Of a stretch of DNA of 64,000 bases, positions 10,750-24,205 are shown one piece after another. Numbering within the stretch: the first letter of the stretch is position 1; each line of letters starts with the position of its first letter. The position numbers and the translations under genes were made by a program. The stretch is taken from assembly GCF_001039355.2 (NCBI RefSeq), contig NW_019775763.1, positions 1 to 64,000 on the forward strand, given 5' to 3'. The DNA is from Lingula anatina (Eukaryota > Brachiopoda > Lingulata > Lingulida > Lingulidae). The notes beneath the pieces are model-generated. The model saw only the letters and a program-made list of their open reading frames with translations, did not search any database and was not told the DNA's origin.

Positions 10750-11784
10750 TTAAATATTGTTCTTCGTTGACAGACAAAACGGTCGCAGTCGCATAGCAAA
10801 TATCCCCCTCCCTTTATACGGTTTGGCTCTTTTCAAGGGTACTTTGGGCGCCTGGGCCACGTGATGTTCGATCACGTCCGAAGCGGGGCCTTCCTGCTCC
10901 AAGTACAGAGTGACCTCCAAAAACAGCTCCTTCAAAACGGCCTGTTGCTCTGCCGCCAGATATAGTTCTGATGTACAAATTTTCTCACCAGCAGATAAAA
11001 CGATTATTTTATCGAAGTCCTCGCATAAATTACTAGCGTGCAAAGACCAAGGGCCGCTGGGTTGACGCCCATTTTCACAAGAGAGTGATGTTTGTGATTT
11101 TTGTGGTGACTCCGTCGATGAAACTGTAATATTGTTAGAGAACTCGAGCACGGGGAAAGCGGAGAACGCCAAGTTCTTCAGCGGTTCGATCAGAACAGCC
11201 GGGGCGTCTTTCCAATGGTCCTCACTGCCGGAGACGCCAGGAGCTAATTTCGGTTCCTGCAATGCTGATTTCGGAGTATCGGCAGTCTCGAAATCACGGG
11301 CTGTCCATATTTCAAAGCCACCCTCGTCTTCGCCGCCGCCAATCGAGGAGAACAGATTAGTGAGAATTTGATGAAGACGCTGATACAAAGCCCGACAGTG
11401 AGCTTTAACCATTTGTTTTTCGGCAATGTGGCAAACTGCCAACTCGTCTTCTTCGTGGTTTTGACCCAGTTCGCAAAGGATGCTTAGGACATACTGGGCC
11501 TGGTCAATAAAACAACTAGCGTTGTTGAAAAGTTCAGTCTTTGAACAGAGCTTCAAACCGGTCATAGCTGTTTCCCACGTACCGCATGACCATGCTGTTC
11601 TGGCCAGCTTCTCAAGCGTATGTGTCCCTGCCCATACCCGAGATATCTTCTGTAGAAGGTTATTCATTCGGCACGATTTTTGATACTTCTCTTTCTGAAC
11701 AGAACGGTGAAAACGGGAAGGCCCAATTGGCACTGTGTCTTCCTCCATCAGCCTTACCAAGTCTGCCATGCGGTCTTTTGCCAT
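10750..11784 (-). CDS. Unrecognised tandem-family protein, copy 4 (344 aa)
   Basis: A complete single-exon paralogue. An in-frame ATG 54 bases upstream (11838) would add MKIKSKIKPVAEHIQLFK. I prefer the start at 11784 (MAKDRMADLVRLMEED) because copies 2 and 3 have stops in that upstream stretch and share the downstream methionine. The layout is the same as in the other copies. Private changes cluster in the linker (IWTARDFETADTPKSALQ) and at WSCGTWETAMTGLK. No signal peptide, membrane segment or catalytic motif is recognised. It is the rightmost gene of the array. Confidence 0.85.
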   Translation of the reverse strand: MAKDRMADLVRLMEEDTVPIGPSRFHRSVQKEKYQKSCRMNNLLQKISRVWAGTHTLEKLARTAWSCGTWETAMTGLKLCSKTELFNNASCFIDQAQYVLSILCELGQNHEEDELAVCHIAEKQMVKAHCRALYQRLHQILTNLFSSIGGGEDEGGFEIWTARDFETADTPKSALQEPKLAPGVSGSEDHWKDAPAVLIEPLKNLAFSAFPVLEFSNNITVSSTESPQKSQTSLSCENGRQPSGPWSLHASNLCEDFDKIIVLSAGEKICTSELYLAAEQQAVLKELFLEVTLYLEQEGPASDVIEHHVAQAPKVPLKRAKPYKGRGIFAMRLRPFCLSTKNNI

Positions 11785-14700
11785 CTTGAAGAGCTGGATG
11801 TGTTCGGCAACTGGTTTGATTTTTGACTTAATTTTCATTTTTATGCAGAGAAGGTGCTAAATGTTTGTTTGGATGACAGAAATCTAGACAAACAGTGCTT
11901 TAATTTAAACAGCCAGCTGGTGATTAATGACACCAAATTTGTCGTTCTTTAGCGGTCGTGGTAAGGTCTAACACAATGTAATTAGTATTCAGATCTAAAA
12001 CTTTTATACCCCTCCCACGAGGTAAGGATATGCAAGGGAAGAGAGTAAGGATTGTAAAACCTTCATCTCTTAACTTTGACGTCATGCACACCCACTGTAT
12101 CCTTAAAAAGTCTGACGGTCATTGAACTCCTTTTTGTACGTAAGGAACATGTTTTTTTCTCTTTTTTTAAAATTTTGACAGAAAATAATTTTTGACAATA
12201 ATTTCAAAATTATTCTTTTACTTTGCTTTTATTTTTGTTTATTTATTTATTTATTTATTTATTTCACTGACCGTGTTCTTTGAAAGCGTTTCGTGTAGGG
12301 AATTGAGCCAACTTGTTGAATATTTGTCTTTTCATGAAACAACAGTGGTGAACCCAAAATTTATAACTCTCAACTTTTAAATTCAGCACAAAGTCGACAG
12401 ATTTGATTCATTTAAATTATTTCCTCTTTAATGACATCCTATTCATGAACATCATCGGGGTAATTTTTCAATTACATGAAAATTTACAAAATTACAAAAA
12501 TTACACATTATTAGTTTATTTTAGACAAACGTCTGCACGACCCTACAAATGTTGCTGGAAACATCTCACCATGTCGCTAAGTTAAAGGTAGAATTTTTTT
12601 TAAGACTGACGTTTGCACAATCTCAAAACAAGAAAAAAAATTACTCTAATGTCATTTTCAAAGAACTGTGACATGTGTCTGTTTTGACGACCATTTCTGT
12701 TTACATACTTGGGCCAAGCGGGGCTAATTTACTCACTGTTTTGGACACTCTTCATAAGTATACTTTTTTCTGGAAACTCTAAAAAAGGAAAAAAAACATT
12801 AGTAATTATTGCGTATTTATTACAATGTCCAAAAGTCACAGTTTTCTTAGTGTACATGTATACATATCCCGCACACTTAATCATTTATCTTCAATCCAGA
12901 CCTCCAAAAACTGCAAAACACATCAAATATATGTATAAGCACCTGAAGTCAGGAATAGTATGCCTATCTCAATAAATAATGATGCGATAAGAACTAAGTC
13001 ACATGATTAGATATGATACTACATATTGAATTTAAGCAATCATTTGTGAGCAGGAGAAATTGCTTTTTCTCGAGAAAGACCAGATTTGGCGTGAAAACCC
13101 TTCACAGGATACTTCTAATGGCGTTAAACCAATGAAGGCACAATATCAAATAGAAGGGTCCCATACAAAGTGGCCAGGTATTTTCTCATCACAACAAAAA
13201 ATTAGGAGTATGAAAAGTGGGACTGAGGGCTCAGAGTTTGTCTTTGCCCCTTATTGTTTCTTTTTTTTTTTTTTTTTTTTTTTTGGGGAAGATTGCAGTG
13301 GATTAAGGGCAAACCACCGTTGAGTCCGCACGTGATAAACAACTGTGCAATTTATCATTTTGTGAGTAGAGGTGTTGTTCCAGCTAATGATCTCGTATTC
13401 AATATCTATTACCAAGTGATATATCTTCAACGCTTTTAAACATTTAATCAATACTGTATGAAGGTCTCGTTCTGTTACTCGAAACGTAATTTCATCAGCT
13501 GAGTTATGCACTAGGCATGAAATAGTGATTTTTCTTCCATCTCAAGTCAGAATTTAATGTTGTTGTTTACCTCCAACATTTCGAATATTTAAAGCATTTT
13601 CTGTTTAATAAGGCTCTCCATTCATCGCTGATTCAGAATCCTTTTGCCTATGGTTTTAATGCCAAGTGCAACATACGCTCAATTGTTATTGTCAAAAAGA
13701 TATGTTGCTTTTTTTTTTTTTGCAACAAATCACTTATATTATTTACACAAGAGTTTAAAGTATAACTATGAAATAAAGCATGTGAACTTATATTATTTAC
13801 AAAAGAATTTATACTCTAACTATAAAATGAAGTATGTAAATAAAGTTTATGAAATAATTGAATTCTGAATTCTTATTGAGTTAATTTTTCTTTTTGCTTC
13901 TATGTCAAAGTGTCGGTGCTATGTCAAAGTGTCGCAAAACACGTCAAGTTTACGTAAATATTAAAAAAATAAACAGTGTACAAATTTTGTCATTACTTTT
14001 ACTACGCCTTTCACGCGACAAACGAAGCTACTCGAGCTACAGTCCTGCATATACGGTATATTCTAACTGCAGTCTTGGACCCTTTTATACCTCATTGCAT
14101 TTCGTGATCCAAATAATGATTTTCAGAGAGCTATAAGAAGATATGCGTTAAGCACCTCTTGATATTTCATTTGTGTCTAAGTGTCTCTGTGCATGCACTT
14201 GAGCTAGGCATAATACTTCGAAACAATGTGATTAAAAAATGTATGTATCATACATGCACAATAAAAAAAAAACAAGACCGTCTTTAATTTCAGTTCGATA
14301 CTGTAAGCAATCAACGGTTGATTTAGAATATATGGTTCTTTTAGTTATTTTGATATTATCTAATGTTTACTGAATAAGCAAGTTTTTATGAAAATGTACA
14401 TTTGAATTGCAAGCGAATGGCAAATGAAAAGTTTTAAATATACCACAACTGACTCGTGCATTATGAATGTTGCATTGTTTGTTACTACTTGTCTTCCTCA
14501 ACAAGGGTCCACTGTTGCTCATCACACTGGCTTACATAGAAGAATGATTAATGCTATATGAAAAGTGGTTAATGGATTTTATTTTCACAAAATTGTCTAC
14601 ATACGGCAGTTAACGAGAGGGCAAGCAATGGGATCGACAGACATTGTAGTAGGTCCATAAAAATAGGATCATGGATCTAGCTAGAAACACCTAATTCCAG

Positions 14701-15592
14701 TTTTGACAAAAACAGGATATTACACGGACTGTCGGTATAATTAACCCAATCCGGCCAATTTTCGCTACACGTAGAACTATAACTATAACGCGATCGTGTT
14801 ACATGTATGTGACGTTTTAGCATATTAACAACTGTGTGTTTTGAAGGAAAATTGCATTGCGTTATTTTGATGTTATACAGTAGATGTCCATTCTTAAAGC
14901 ATGATTTAATGGTTTTAAAAAAGAAATGCTACATGTATAGCGTTTTACTCAAACCGCACATGACTAGTATCGATGGAGATTGGTTTTTCTCTTGAGGAAG
15001 TACTACATGACTCCCCCTTCTACTCCCACACGTTTCTACCAAAAATCATAACGGCTTCTTGTACTTTAAATCACCATTTCTCCCCATCTCAGCAACAGGT
15101 GTGGGGAATGTGAGATTGCAAGCACAGCAGGGATTGCATACTGATAACTAAGAAGCTTTGTAGAACGTTTGACGACCACTTAAAGATGCAAATTTTGCCA
15201 CATTAGAAAAATATTAAGTCAAAAGTGCACTTGCAGATTGGGGAAGATCATGCAAAGGGTCTGTTTTAGTTCAAGATACACCATAAAACCATATTGCTAC
15301 ATCTGCATGTATATCAATTGGCAAGATTCTTGTGCTCGTTTTTTCGTTTTCTCATGTTTTATCTACCTAAGGCTGTACCAATGAAATTTTACGGAACAGA
15401 AACTTAATAGATGAGTATTAAATAACAAAGAGACAGTTAACATGCTTCTCTCTTAATGTATTTTATATTATGTTGACTACTTAATAAGTCACACTAAATA
15501 AACCGTTGCTTTTTGAAGCACGCTTAGCACAATTCGAAATCCTTACTAAATGAAGAAATGTGAACTCAATTAAATTCATTCATTCTTATTTG

Positions 15593-15594
15593 AC

Positions 15595-15632
<38 letters not shown>

Positions 15633-15676
15633 GATGGATGCAGTATGTCATTTATCTACCCAGAGAGAGTCATCTG

Positions 15677-15726
<50 letters not shown>
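15593..15726. repeat. (GA)n and (TA)n microsatellites
   Basis: A GA run (about 15593-15632, with one interruption) and a TA run (15678-15726) are separated by about 45 bp of unique sequence. Confidence 0.95.
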
Positions 15727-15729
<3 letters not shown>

Positions 15730-16198
15730 TGTAACTTGGAAGGTTTTTTAAAACACGTTGTTATATACCAGGTGATTGAATGTACGCTGACTTTGTGCGA
15801 CACTGGTAAATTGTTACAATGTAGAGATTATGTAAGTGATTATGTATGTAGTTTCACAAGTAGGCCATATAGTCTTATAAAAAATGCTTGAACATATAAT
15901 AAACACATAAATAAGTAGGTAAAAAGACAAACTATTTAATAAATTTCTTAAATCGTTTTTCTGTCACACATTGTGTTACCATAAATATAAATGACTTCAA
16001 TCTGTATTAGATAAGAAAAGAATGTTACTCTTGGTAGCGGGAGCGAGACAAGTAATGCCAAATGTGCCTGATAAAATTTGAATGTTTTCTCTGTTTGTGA
16101 GTTTCTGTGTTACCAACATTTTGATGTGCCACGGATAAGGATCACTGGCTGATTAACCCCTCGGTTTGGACAGTTGGGGAATGGTTGCGTAAACCCTT

Positions 16199-16285
16199 CT
16201 GCCTCTCTCTCCCTCTTTCTCTCTCTGCCTCTTTCTCTCTCTCTGTCTCTCTCTTCCTCCTTCTCTCTCTCTCTCTCTCTCTCTC
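16199..16285. repeat. CT-rich microsatellite
   Basis: Imperfect polypyrimidine (TCTC)n tract of about 85 bp, broken by occasional G and A. Confidence 0.9.
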
Positions 16286-19200
16286 AGTCTGCCCTTACTG
16301 ATACAGCTTGGTGCTTCAATCTTACTTCTCTATGTGTTATTGCTACCACGTAAATTGCTATAGAACGCTTAGATATCTTTAAACATCGATTTAGAACAAA
16401 GAATGGCACATTTTCAAAAGTATTTACTATCGCACAGGTCAAATGAACACATTATTTGCCTCATGGTTGTAACATACGGACCTAACCTTTTGCAGCACGT
16501 TAACGCCCATGTTTTATGTAAGGAAAAAATTAGGCAATGAGATAAGGAAATGAGATGACACTGCGGGTGTGTTCCTAACAATGACCCGCTAAGGTTATTA
16601 CGTCAAATTACATTTTAAAGCAAATGATACTCTATTTAAGTTGAAGTTTACCTCGATGTATAATAAGGCAGTTTTTACACCGAGTGGTCTTCCTTGGCGA
16701 TAAAATTGTACTGCTTGAGAGACTGATTTCATACACAGTCGTAGGAAGTCACCTAAACGAAACAAATAACTTCTCCTAACACTGGAAAGCGACCTTGTGT
16801 AGTACTTTTTAAAGAGAGTTAAGTCCTGTGGAGTGATTACATGTAAGGTCCGCTCCAAGTGTACCGGTACATCCACTAAATATACCTATGTAATACCTAT
16901 ATAATACCTATATAATATCGATATGCATAAACTAAACAATGCCAGCACTGCAACGAGTGTTCAATTAGTTTGCCATGGAGTACTCCCTTTTACGAGCAGC
17001 ATGTAACAATCAAAATTTATTATCCGTTCAGGTCGTGTCGAGCGCTGGGGCTCCGTTACAGAGATAACTCTACGTATGAAATTCAAAATTCGACAATAAG
17101 TACATTGTAAACTACACCTCAAATGTAATAAAATTGCATTTTACCGCCAAAATTGTAATTGTAATATTTGGATATCGCGAGGTAGATCTGAAAAAGGGCT
17201 CAGAAAGAAAAAATGGAGATTATCAACGCCTAAGTACCCTGAGTGTCCGACTTCTACTGCACTGAGCAAATCTCTCGGTTCGGAATCCTTCACTGCATGA
17301 CAAACACGGAATACTCGTGCTCCTTTTATGCTAGACCTTTTCTCCTTCATATAAATTCTCTGCGCAACGGTACCAACAACCTTATGTCAGCCTGACTGGT
17401 GACTTATACAAAGGAAAGACGTGTACGCGCACGCCGTTTTCTATATTTCTCTTTACCTACATTTGGATTATAATTAGCTTTAGACACGATGGGATGAAAA
17501 TAGGGATATAGTAGATACGAAACATTGTGCTTATGGAGTTCTTCGATAATGAGTTTAAGAAGAAAAAAACTTGACACGGATATACTTACTGACAGTACAC
17601 TTTTATGAACATAAGGGCTGGTTGCTTTTAAATAAATTCACCCATTGGTATGATATACATGTATACTTTGTACTTAGAGCAATCAAAAACCTGCAAAACA
17701 AAAGTAAACTTGAAAGCACTTCAAAATGCGCCCCCCCCCCACCACCGCACCTTTGTTAATAACCCGCCATTATGTAAAAGTCCAATAAATGAAATCAAGA
17801 AAAAAATGTGTGTCAAAAATATATTGCCCTCTTTAATTTTAATGTCCCGTCAAATGTATTAAGGTCGCCAACAAGGAAAGGCTTGTTCCTTTAAGGCAAC
17901 CCCCTGCTCGAACAAAGACACCTCTATCTAATGAATAACGGCAAGGTTAAAACCAGCGCATATACAATAAACCTATTTTAATAGGTAAGCATGCAATGGG
18001 AGAGAGAAATTAAGTTCAAAGTTTAAGCAAATCCTTGCCCCCCCCCCCTTATACTAGTACAGGGATACAGCAGTTTACAAAAGCACCATGCGTATGTTTA
18101 TTTCTTTATCAATCTGTCCCTCTTGTCGTATAGCCACCTTGCCCTTGTCCCTCATACACCCATTGTTTAATATAATTATGATATGGCTGCATATACGTTT
18201 TATCACAGTATATGATACTCTTTTTTTTCATCCACGGGTATTTGTAAATGTGTCACGTGTGTCACACACCCACCTGTTTGCATATCTAAAACACTTGGCA
18301 TATTCAAGTGCTGTAATATTGTTGGATGCGTAGTGAATTGTTTGTCAGGTACTTCGGGTATGTGACAGAGCACAATATAGTCACCACGTGAATCTACCAA
18401 GGGATACGCAGTCTCGTACCTGGGGAATAGGGATATTTAGGCATCTAGTGATGTTTTAATAAGAAGCATTAATGAAAGACAGCAATCAATCAAAATATTT
18501 ACAGTGAGATTATTGTAATTATGAACGTTTTGCGGTGGAAGGGTTAGAATAAATTGATAGCCATCTACATCAGTAAGAATAAAAACTATTTTAGTAAATG
18601 TTGTCGCTCGAAATATAACATACTGTTCATTAAACCCAAAGGATATTTAAAGCATTGACTTGAGAAATAATTTTTGTCAAGCTAAAATCTCGCTTGTGTT
18701 TTTTTCCAAAAACGTGACTATTGTTATAAGTGGATGGTGGTGGTATGGAAACTATTTTTATTTACGGACTACTGATATTCTCATATACTCATATATTCAT
18801 ACTCGTTGTCATAATCCATTGTCAAATTTGAGTGTCCAAATCCAAAACGGATGAATACCTGCATCAAGGGCAAGGGAAAGCATGCTTACACGCATGCGCA
18901 CACATTCGCACACATTCGCACACATTGTTGGTGGTATCCGAGGAAACCACTCGGACGTGGTTTGCATTTTTTAAATGAAAAGCATCTATGCTCTGCATGC
19001 AACCGTGTTCGAACGCACGTACACACACACTTTACAAAAGCTTGGGTCGAAGGCCGCTTGGAGCTTCTGCCACAGAAGTCTTCCAAAAATACTGGGTGTG
19101 TTCAACCATTGCGTATTGGTAATTTGGCTTATAGTTTCCATGACTGGTTGATTTTAACCCCTGGATGGAACCGTGTTACGCAATAGGGCATGCGTATTCA

Positions 19201-19745
19201 GTCTAAGATGAAAGGTAATGAAGATTCTTCGTTTCCAAATGAGGAACAATAACGAATGGGGCACGAGGTCGCCGAATAATAATCCCATTCACAAACCACC
19301 GGTGGGCAAATTAGATCAGTGCACGACAGCAAGCCAAGCGTTAGGCCAAGGGACCATTGTTCTGAACCGTGAAAAGAATTCGGTAAACAGAATGTCTGCA
19401 TGCGAATGAAGGATTTAAATGAATTATAAACCTGTTTGCGTTATATGTGCACGTATACTTAAAAGAATCAATATATTTTGGGTGGCCTTTTGGTATCGCT
19501 TGGTAGTACTATGGTGTCTTTACGCATGCGGCTTCACACCATAAATGCGTGAACGTGTGCAATTACACCATTTGTCAGTAATCCGTCCAATATGTCGTCA
19601 AATGTGCCCTAAGCTTACTAATTGTTTGAATCAATTCCATGTTTGATGCCGCGCTTCCTGTACGCCTGCTTTTACGTATGTATGTTAATAAGAAGATAGC
19701 AACGAATGTGATGGCAAAGTTTGTTATGAATAGACTTTTTGATAA

Positions 19746-19775
19746 AATAATAATAATAATAATAATAATAATAAT
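19746..19775. repeat. (AAT)n microsatellite
   Basis: About ten AAT units in intergenic sequence. Confidence 0.9.
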
Positions 19776-21099
19776 TTTATTTTATTTACGACTCACAAAC
19801 TAAAATAAAACCCACCCTACCAAGGTTTATGAGAGGATAAAACCTGTGATAGTACATTTAAAATTCATGAAAGTTCTTTAAGATTAATTACCTATCAATT
19901 AAATATTCTGTATAAAACTTTCGTCTGCATTAGATTTACTTCTCCTCCACATCGCTGTGTGTACTTTTCTTGCTGTCTTAAATTGGATCTGGTCATTTTG
20001 CATAAGAAATTTAAACTTTTTGTTATAAAGTGTCATAACAATGGCATGTCTATATCGCCTTCCTCTCAACTATTGTCTTATGTGATATCTTCTACTAATT
20101 TTTCACTGTCAGTATTACGAGTACCCATGCAAGTGTTTCAACTATTTCAGCTTGCTAACGCAATTTATTCATTAGAAAAACAAACCACTGATTACAATTG
20201 CTTTACCTACTATTCCTCTCTTACTTTCGTGGTTTAGATCAAATACCAGTTCCACTTACAATGGAACCTAATGTTTCTGTAGCAACTTACAGACATAATC
20301 AAGGGTGAGGCATTCTATACCCCTTGTCGTCATAATGAAATAACGACACAAACGCTTTATGCTTTGCTTAAAACGTTTCAATATTAAAAGCTGAGTATAT
20401 TCATGGAATATATTAATACCCATGCAACTCTTTTAGAACAGTACTTTGTTATATAAAAAAGAGTTTTTCGAGTATAAAGCACTTACACATGTAAGGATTT
20501 GGTAAAATACAGAGCTGTTAATTTGTTTGCAAGGCATTTGTGTCGTTTTGCACAGACAACGCGTGTGTTCCTCGGCACTAAGGGCAAATTAAGTCGATTT
20601 GTGCCAATTTGAGGGAGATTTAAGTTATGTCTAACCACTGCGAAATAGGTTTATGCCATTTTTAAAGATAGGGGCTTCAAGCAACTCCTGACGATAAAAA
20701 TTCCACAATATTTGCAACAACAGCAGTCTGATAAATATAACGCCAGCAATATTCAACTATTTTCAATTAAGAAACATACATCAATAAAGGCATTCAGAGG
20801 AAACGATTCATTAACCCGACTGTTTCTATGTTTAATCAGGAGACCGCATGTTAAATGCACTTAAAGATGGCCTTTGCTTTTGCCAAACACAAAAGACTGT
20901 TCAAAGATTGACCCCGGCACGTTATAAACTGTTCTACGGTTGCCGTTATGCAACCGGCACGATGACCCCCAGATAAACCCTCACTTGCAAACAAAGCGTG
21001 AAAAAAGGACGGTATGAGGGGGTTTAGGTAAGAAAATTCGGGTCTCTGGGAGCTCGAGTATCGAAAGACCCCAAGTGTAACCTCGCAAAGGCCTCGTGG

Positions 21100-21107
21100 T
21101 ATAAATA
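21100..21107 (+). promoter_or_regulatory. TATA box of collagen gene A
   Basis: The sequence tataaata lies 30 bases upstream of a 'gacagac' that I take as the initiator region, with start near 21131. Gene B has the same arrangement (tataaaag, then 'gacagac' 28 bases on). A 10-mer ttcgggtctc occurs at 21037-21046 and again just upstream of the gene B TATA box. The start site is predicted, not shown. Confidence 0.65.
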
Positions 21108-21130
21108 GGCAGCTGGGATGGGAAGCTGAG

Positions 21131-21182
21131 ACAGACTCCTGGACCTTCCTTGACATTGGAGCCGTAAGGAAGATCTCTTAAG
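21131..21182 (+). other. Non-coding first exon of collagen gene A (predicted)
   Basis: This short segment from the predicted start site ends at a good 5' splice site (AG|gtacgt at 21183). It has no ATG leading into the coding frame. The next exon begins at 24201 after a 'tttcag' acceptor, so intron 1 is about 3.0 kb. Gene B has a matching short first exon and an intron of about 3.05 kb, which supports the model. The exon boundaries need transcript evidence. Confidence 0.55.
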
Positions 21183-24100
21183 GTACGTGCCTGCTTGACC
21201 AGTATTGGGGACGCACGCTCGCTGATACCGACTGAGAGAAGGGTGCTTATTTAATGAATGGCATGGTTTATTGGTGGTGTATCACAGGCTGCGCTTCATT
21301 TTAAATTTCTGCTGGTGTATATATGTATTCAAAGGTACCTGGCGTCTGTTTCTAAATATCCAACGGTAGGCCAACTGGGGTTTAATGCCTTAAGATGGAA
21401 GGACAGAAGCACTTTGTAGATTATCCAATCACTTTTCTGCAAATGGTACTCATCGTTGGCACTCTGAAAGTGAAATTGGCAAATGACAAATCTAAGAAAA
21501 AAAGTAAACAATTTTATCTCAAAAATACAATTTTTACCTTTGAAATAGTTCGTTCTTCTTTCACAGACTGGAATATAAAGCTTTTCTTACTGATCGAACC
21601 TGGCTTTTAAAATGCCTAATAAGCAGCTTTAACACGTGCTTATTAGATGTATCCAAAAGAGCGTTATAGCATCCAAAAGAACAACCCAGCATTATTGCAC
21701 TTAACTTGCTGCAAATGTACGAATATTTTCTGAACTGCTGTTACGAGGAAAGCTTTTCATTATCACGATGAGTATCAGCATTGCAACTTCGGGAAATAAC
21801 TAATCATTTGTTGGTTAGGGGTTACGGGCTCATTCTTCCACGTAACAGTAAGTATCATACATCGGATACCCATTTTGGCTCTAAACTAGGAACCCCAATC
21901 TTAGGACTATTTTATCTCACCTGCGATTTTTTTACATAACGTAATCTGGGGAAAGACCATAAAACAAATTTAATCATGTCTAAACTATGACTTTTTTAAG
22001 TTTGTAAACTAAAACTAGTTTGATATCTCCTTACAGGGAGCAGTAGCTTATCGTAAAATCCCCTAACGGCCTCATGTAATTGACAAGTTGGTAAAGAGTC
22101 ATTATTTTCCAATTGAAGGGAAACTTCTTATCCACACGCGATGAACGCTAGACATGCATTTTTAAAATTACAGTTGCTTGGCATTGGTGCGTTTATCGTC
22201 TGTTTATCACTGATGGTCACAGACGCCTTTTGTCTTATTTAGTAAACGAAGTTAATCATTCAGATCACGCGTGCCACAATCCCTTAGACAAGTTATGTCA
22301 TTTTAATGTGCGGTTTACTTTCAAATTGCCTCCTTTAATCAAACGTGACCGACATTGATTAAAAAACTAATGATAAATACATAAGATAATCAATTTGAAT
22401 CGAGCGGAAAAATCATCTGCGATAAACGGTTTATCATATAAATATGCAATAAAATTACCACTGAAAATAAGAATCAAATGCCAGTAAATTATTACAACCT
22501 AATCTCGCATTTTTCTTTCTAAAGCAATTAAGGTCTGTATCCGTATATTTCTCATTTCCAGGATATGTCAGAGATCTTTTAAAATGTTTAGCTTTCTCTT
22601 TTGCTGTCAGTTTGAGAGCACGCAAAATTACAGCTAGTCAGAATCATACAATTCTTTTATTTAAACAAAGGTCTATCCCCCCCCCCTCCTCTTTTTCGTC
22701 ATGGGTTGTTTATTGACTTGAGACGGTAATAGACAGGTCAAGTACATAGATTGCAAACAAGCAACTAGTGTCCGCGAGATTTGGTTATGGTACCCTCACG
22801 TGACAGAAAACCATTAGCGTTCATATAAGGGAGGCTCTGATTGGACACGCCGTTTTTCGTCCCATCAACGCATAATGGAAGCTATTGTTTCACTACCGCA
22901 ATAGGCGCGCCGATGACAAATTACATCGACATACCTCCTAAACTGAGCAGACGACAATGGTCTTGTTTTCGAGAAAATAGTTTAATAACAGATTGAAGCG
23001 TATTTCCGCCTTAGGTCTCCCTGAAAAGACAAAATAACGTACACTTGTTATTTCGACTTAAAACACATAATTTGGAATCTTTACTACTACTACTATAGCC
23101 TTGATGGTGATCTTATTCGAAATTATGATTACTTTAGGATATCTATTCACTTTAGATGTTTTTAGGTGCCATAATTATCGTAGTGACCGTTTTCAGATGC
23201 TCGATTTAATGTCTTGATAGTCAGTATCAAAACAAGCGGACTTTAAAACTTCACTTTAACTGAAATGAAGTAGAGAACGCCTCTTACAAGTTTTTTACTT
23301 CCTAGTTTGGAGAAAGGAATAAATTCTTCATTAGCAGTTCAGAAATGTCGGTTGCATCTTTGACACAAATCGTCTAGTAAAAAAAACGATATACATGTAC
23401 TTTTCCATCGATGTGAAGTTGATTTAATAAACCATAATTTGATTTAATCATTTGCCCCAATCAATCAAACTTGAAATCTGTAAGCAGAAATTATAGCACC
23501 GTCAGGATTTACTTTACAGCATTCTGTCCGATTTTCAGCATGACGTAATAGGGTTCGCAATGTCGTTCCGGCGGCATGATTTGAAGGTCACATTTGCTAA
23601 CCTTTCATCTCTGAGCACTCCAGCCACGACACAGTGCATGGTGCTATCAATTAAGGCACAATAGCTATTTGTTCGTGAGCTTTGACATCGCCTTCTGATC
23701 AATGACATGTGTTTATTGTACTTACACTTTATTCTATCTGGTTAAACAATATTCCTTTTATTCTTACTTGCTGATTCAAACCTATCAATCATTTTGATTG
23801 AAATGCCTTGCATTTTAAAAAGCCATTAGACTTGAAATCGTGCAGTGGAAATATATTTCAAATGAATGGCACAATTTCACCTTTATTCTTTTTTAACCGG
23901 GTAATTGAATTCTTGTAAAACGATGACATGTTTTATATATCATTTACATGAATATATTTAACTTTTCTCTCTTATATAGTTAATACTATGGAGATTTTAC
24001 CATTCAAGAGTTTCCGCTTTTTTCGACACAGACTGCCAAGAATTCCCCTCAAATGAATATGAATATGAATATGATACCTTGGTTTTAATAAATGCGTAGT

Positions 24101-24205
24101 ACAAATGTATCAATGAAAATACAATTTCTTAATGTCACCACTTAGTGCAATAGTTTTAATCTCATAATACCCTATTATTTTTAAGTTTTTGCTCTTTCAG
24201 ACAAG

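Larger units (their letters stand above)
1..13870. repeat. Tandem segmental duplication array, four gene-bearing units
   Basis: Four homologous units follow one another, with gene starts at about 689, 4452, 7879 and 11784, giving periods of roughly 3.8, 3.4 and 3.9 kb. Each unit carries a minus-strand intronless gene and shared flanking landmarks. One landmark is a block containing 'cacgaggtaaggat' near 922, 5180, 8111 and 12018. Another is 'gcgtttcgtgtagggaattg' near 1209, 5469, 8369 and 12289. The units differ by indels, homopolymer growth, one inversion and one insertion. Homology fades near 13,870. The left end of the array lies outside the window. Confidence 0.9.
13871..21036. other. Intergenic stretch, no supportable gene
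   Basis: I see only short open frames without convincing splice context, signal peptides or conserved motifs. The stretch holds several simple repeats (listed separately). An 11-bp 'tataatacc' type repeat occurs near 16,885-16,920, and a 12-bp 'acattcgcacac' repeat near 18,900-18,925. Distal regulatory elements of collagen gene A could lie here but cannot be told apart by eye. Confidence 0.6.

Noticed and set aside
11785-11838. 18-residue N-terminal extension of tandem copy 4
   Set aside because: Copies 2 and 3 have in-frame stops in the matching stretch, so the shared methionine at 11784 is the better start.
15560-15891. Open frames across the GA/TA microsatellites
   Set aside because: They exist only because dinucleotide repeats have no stop codons; translation gives RERERE and IYIYIY.
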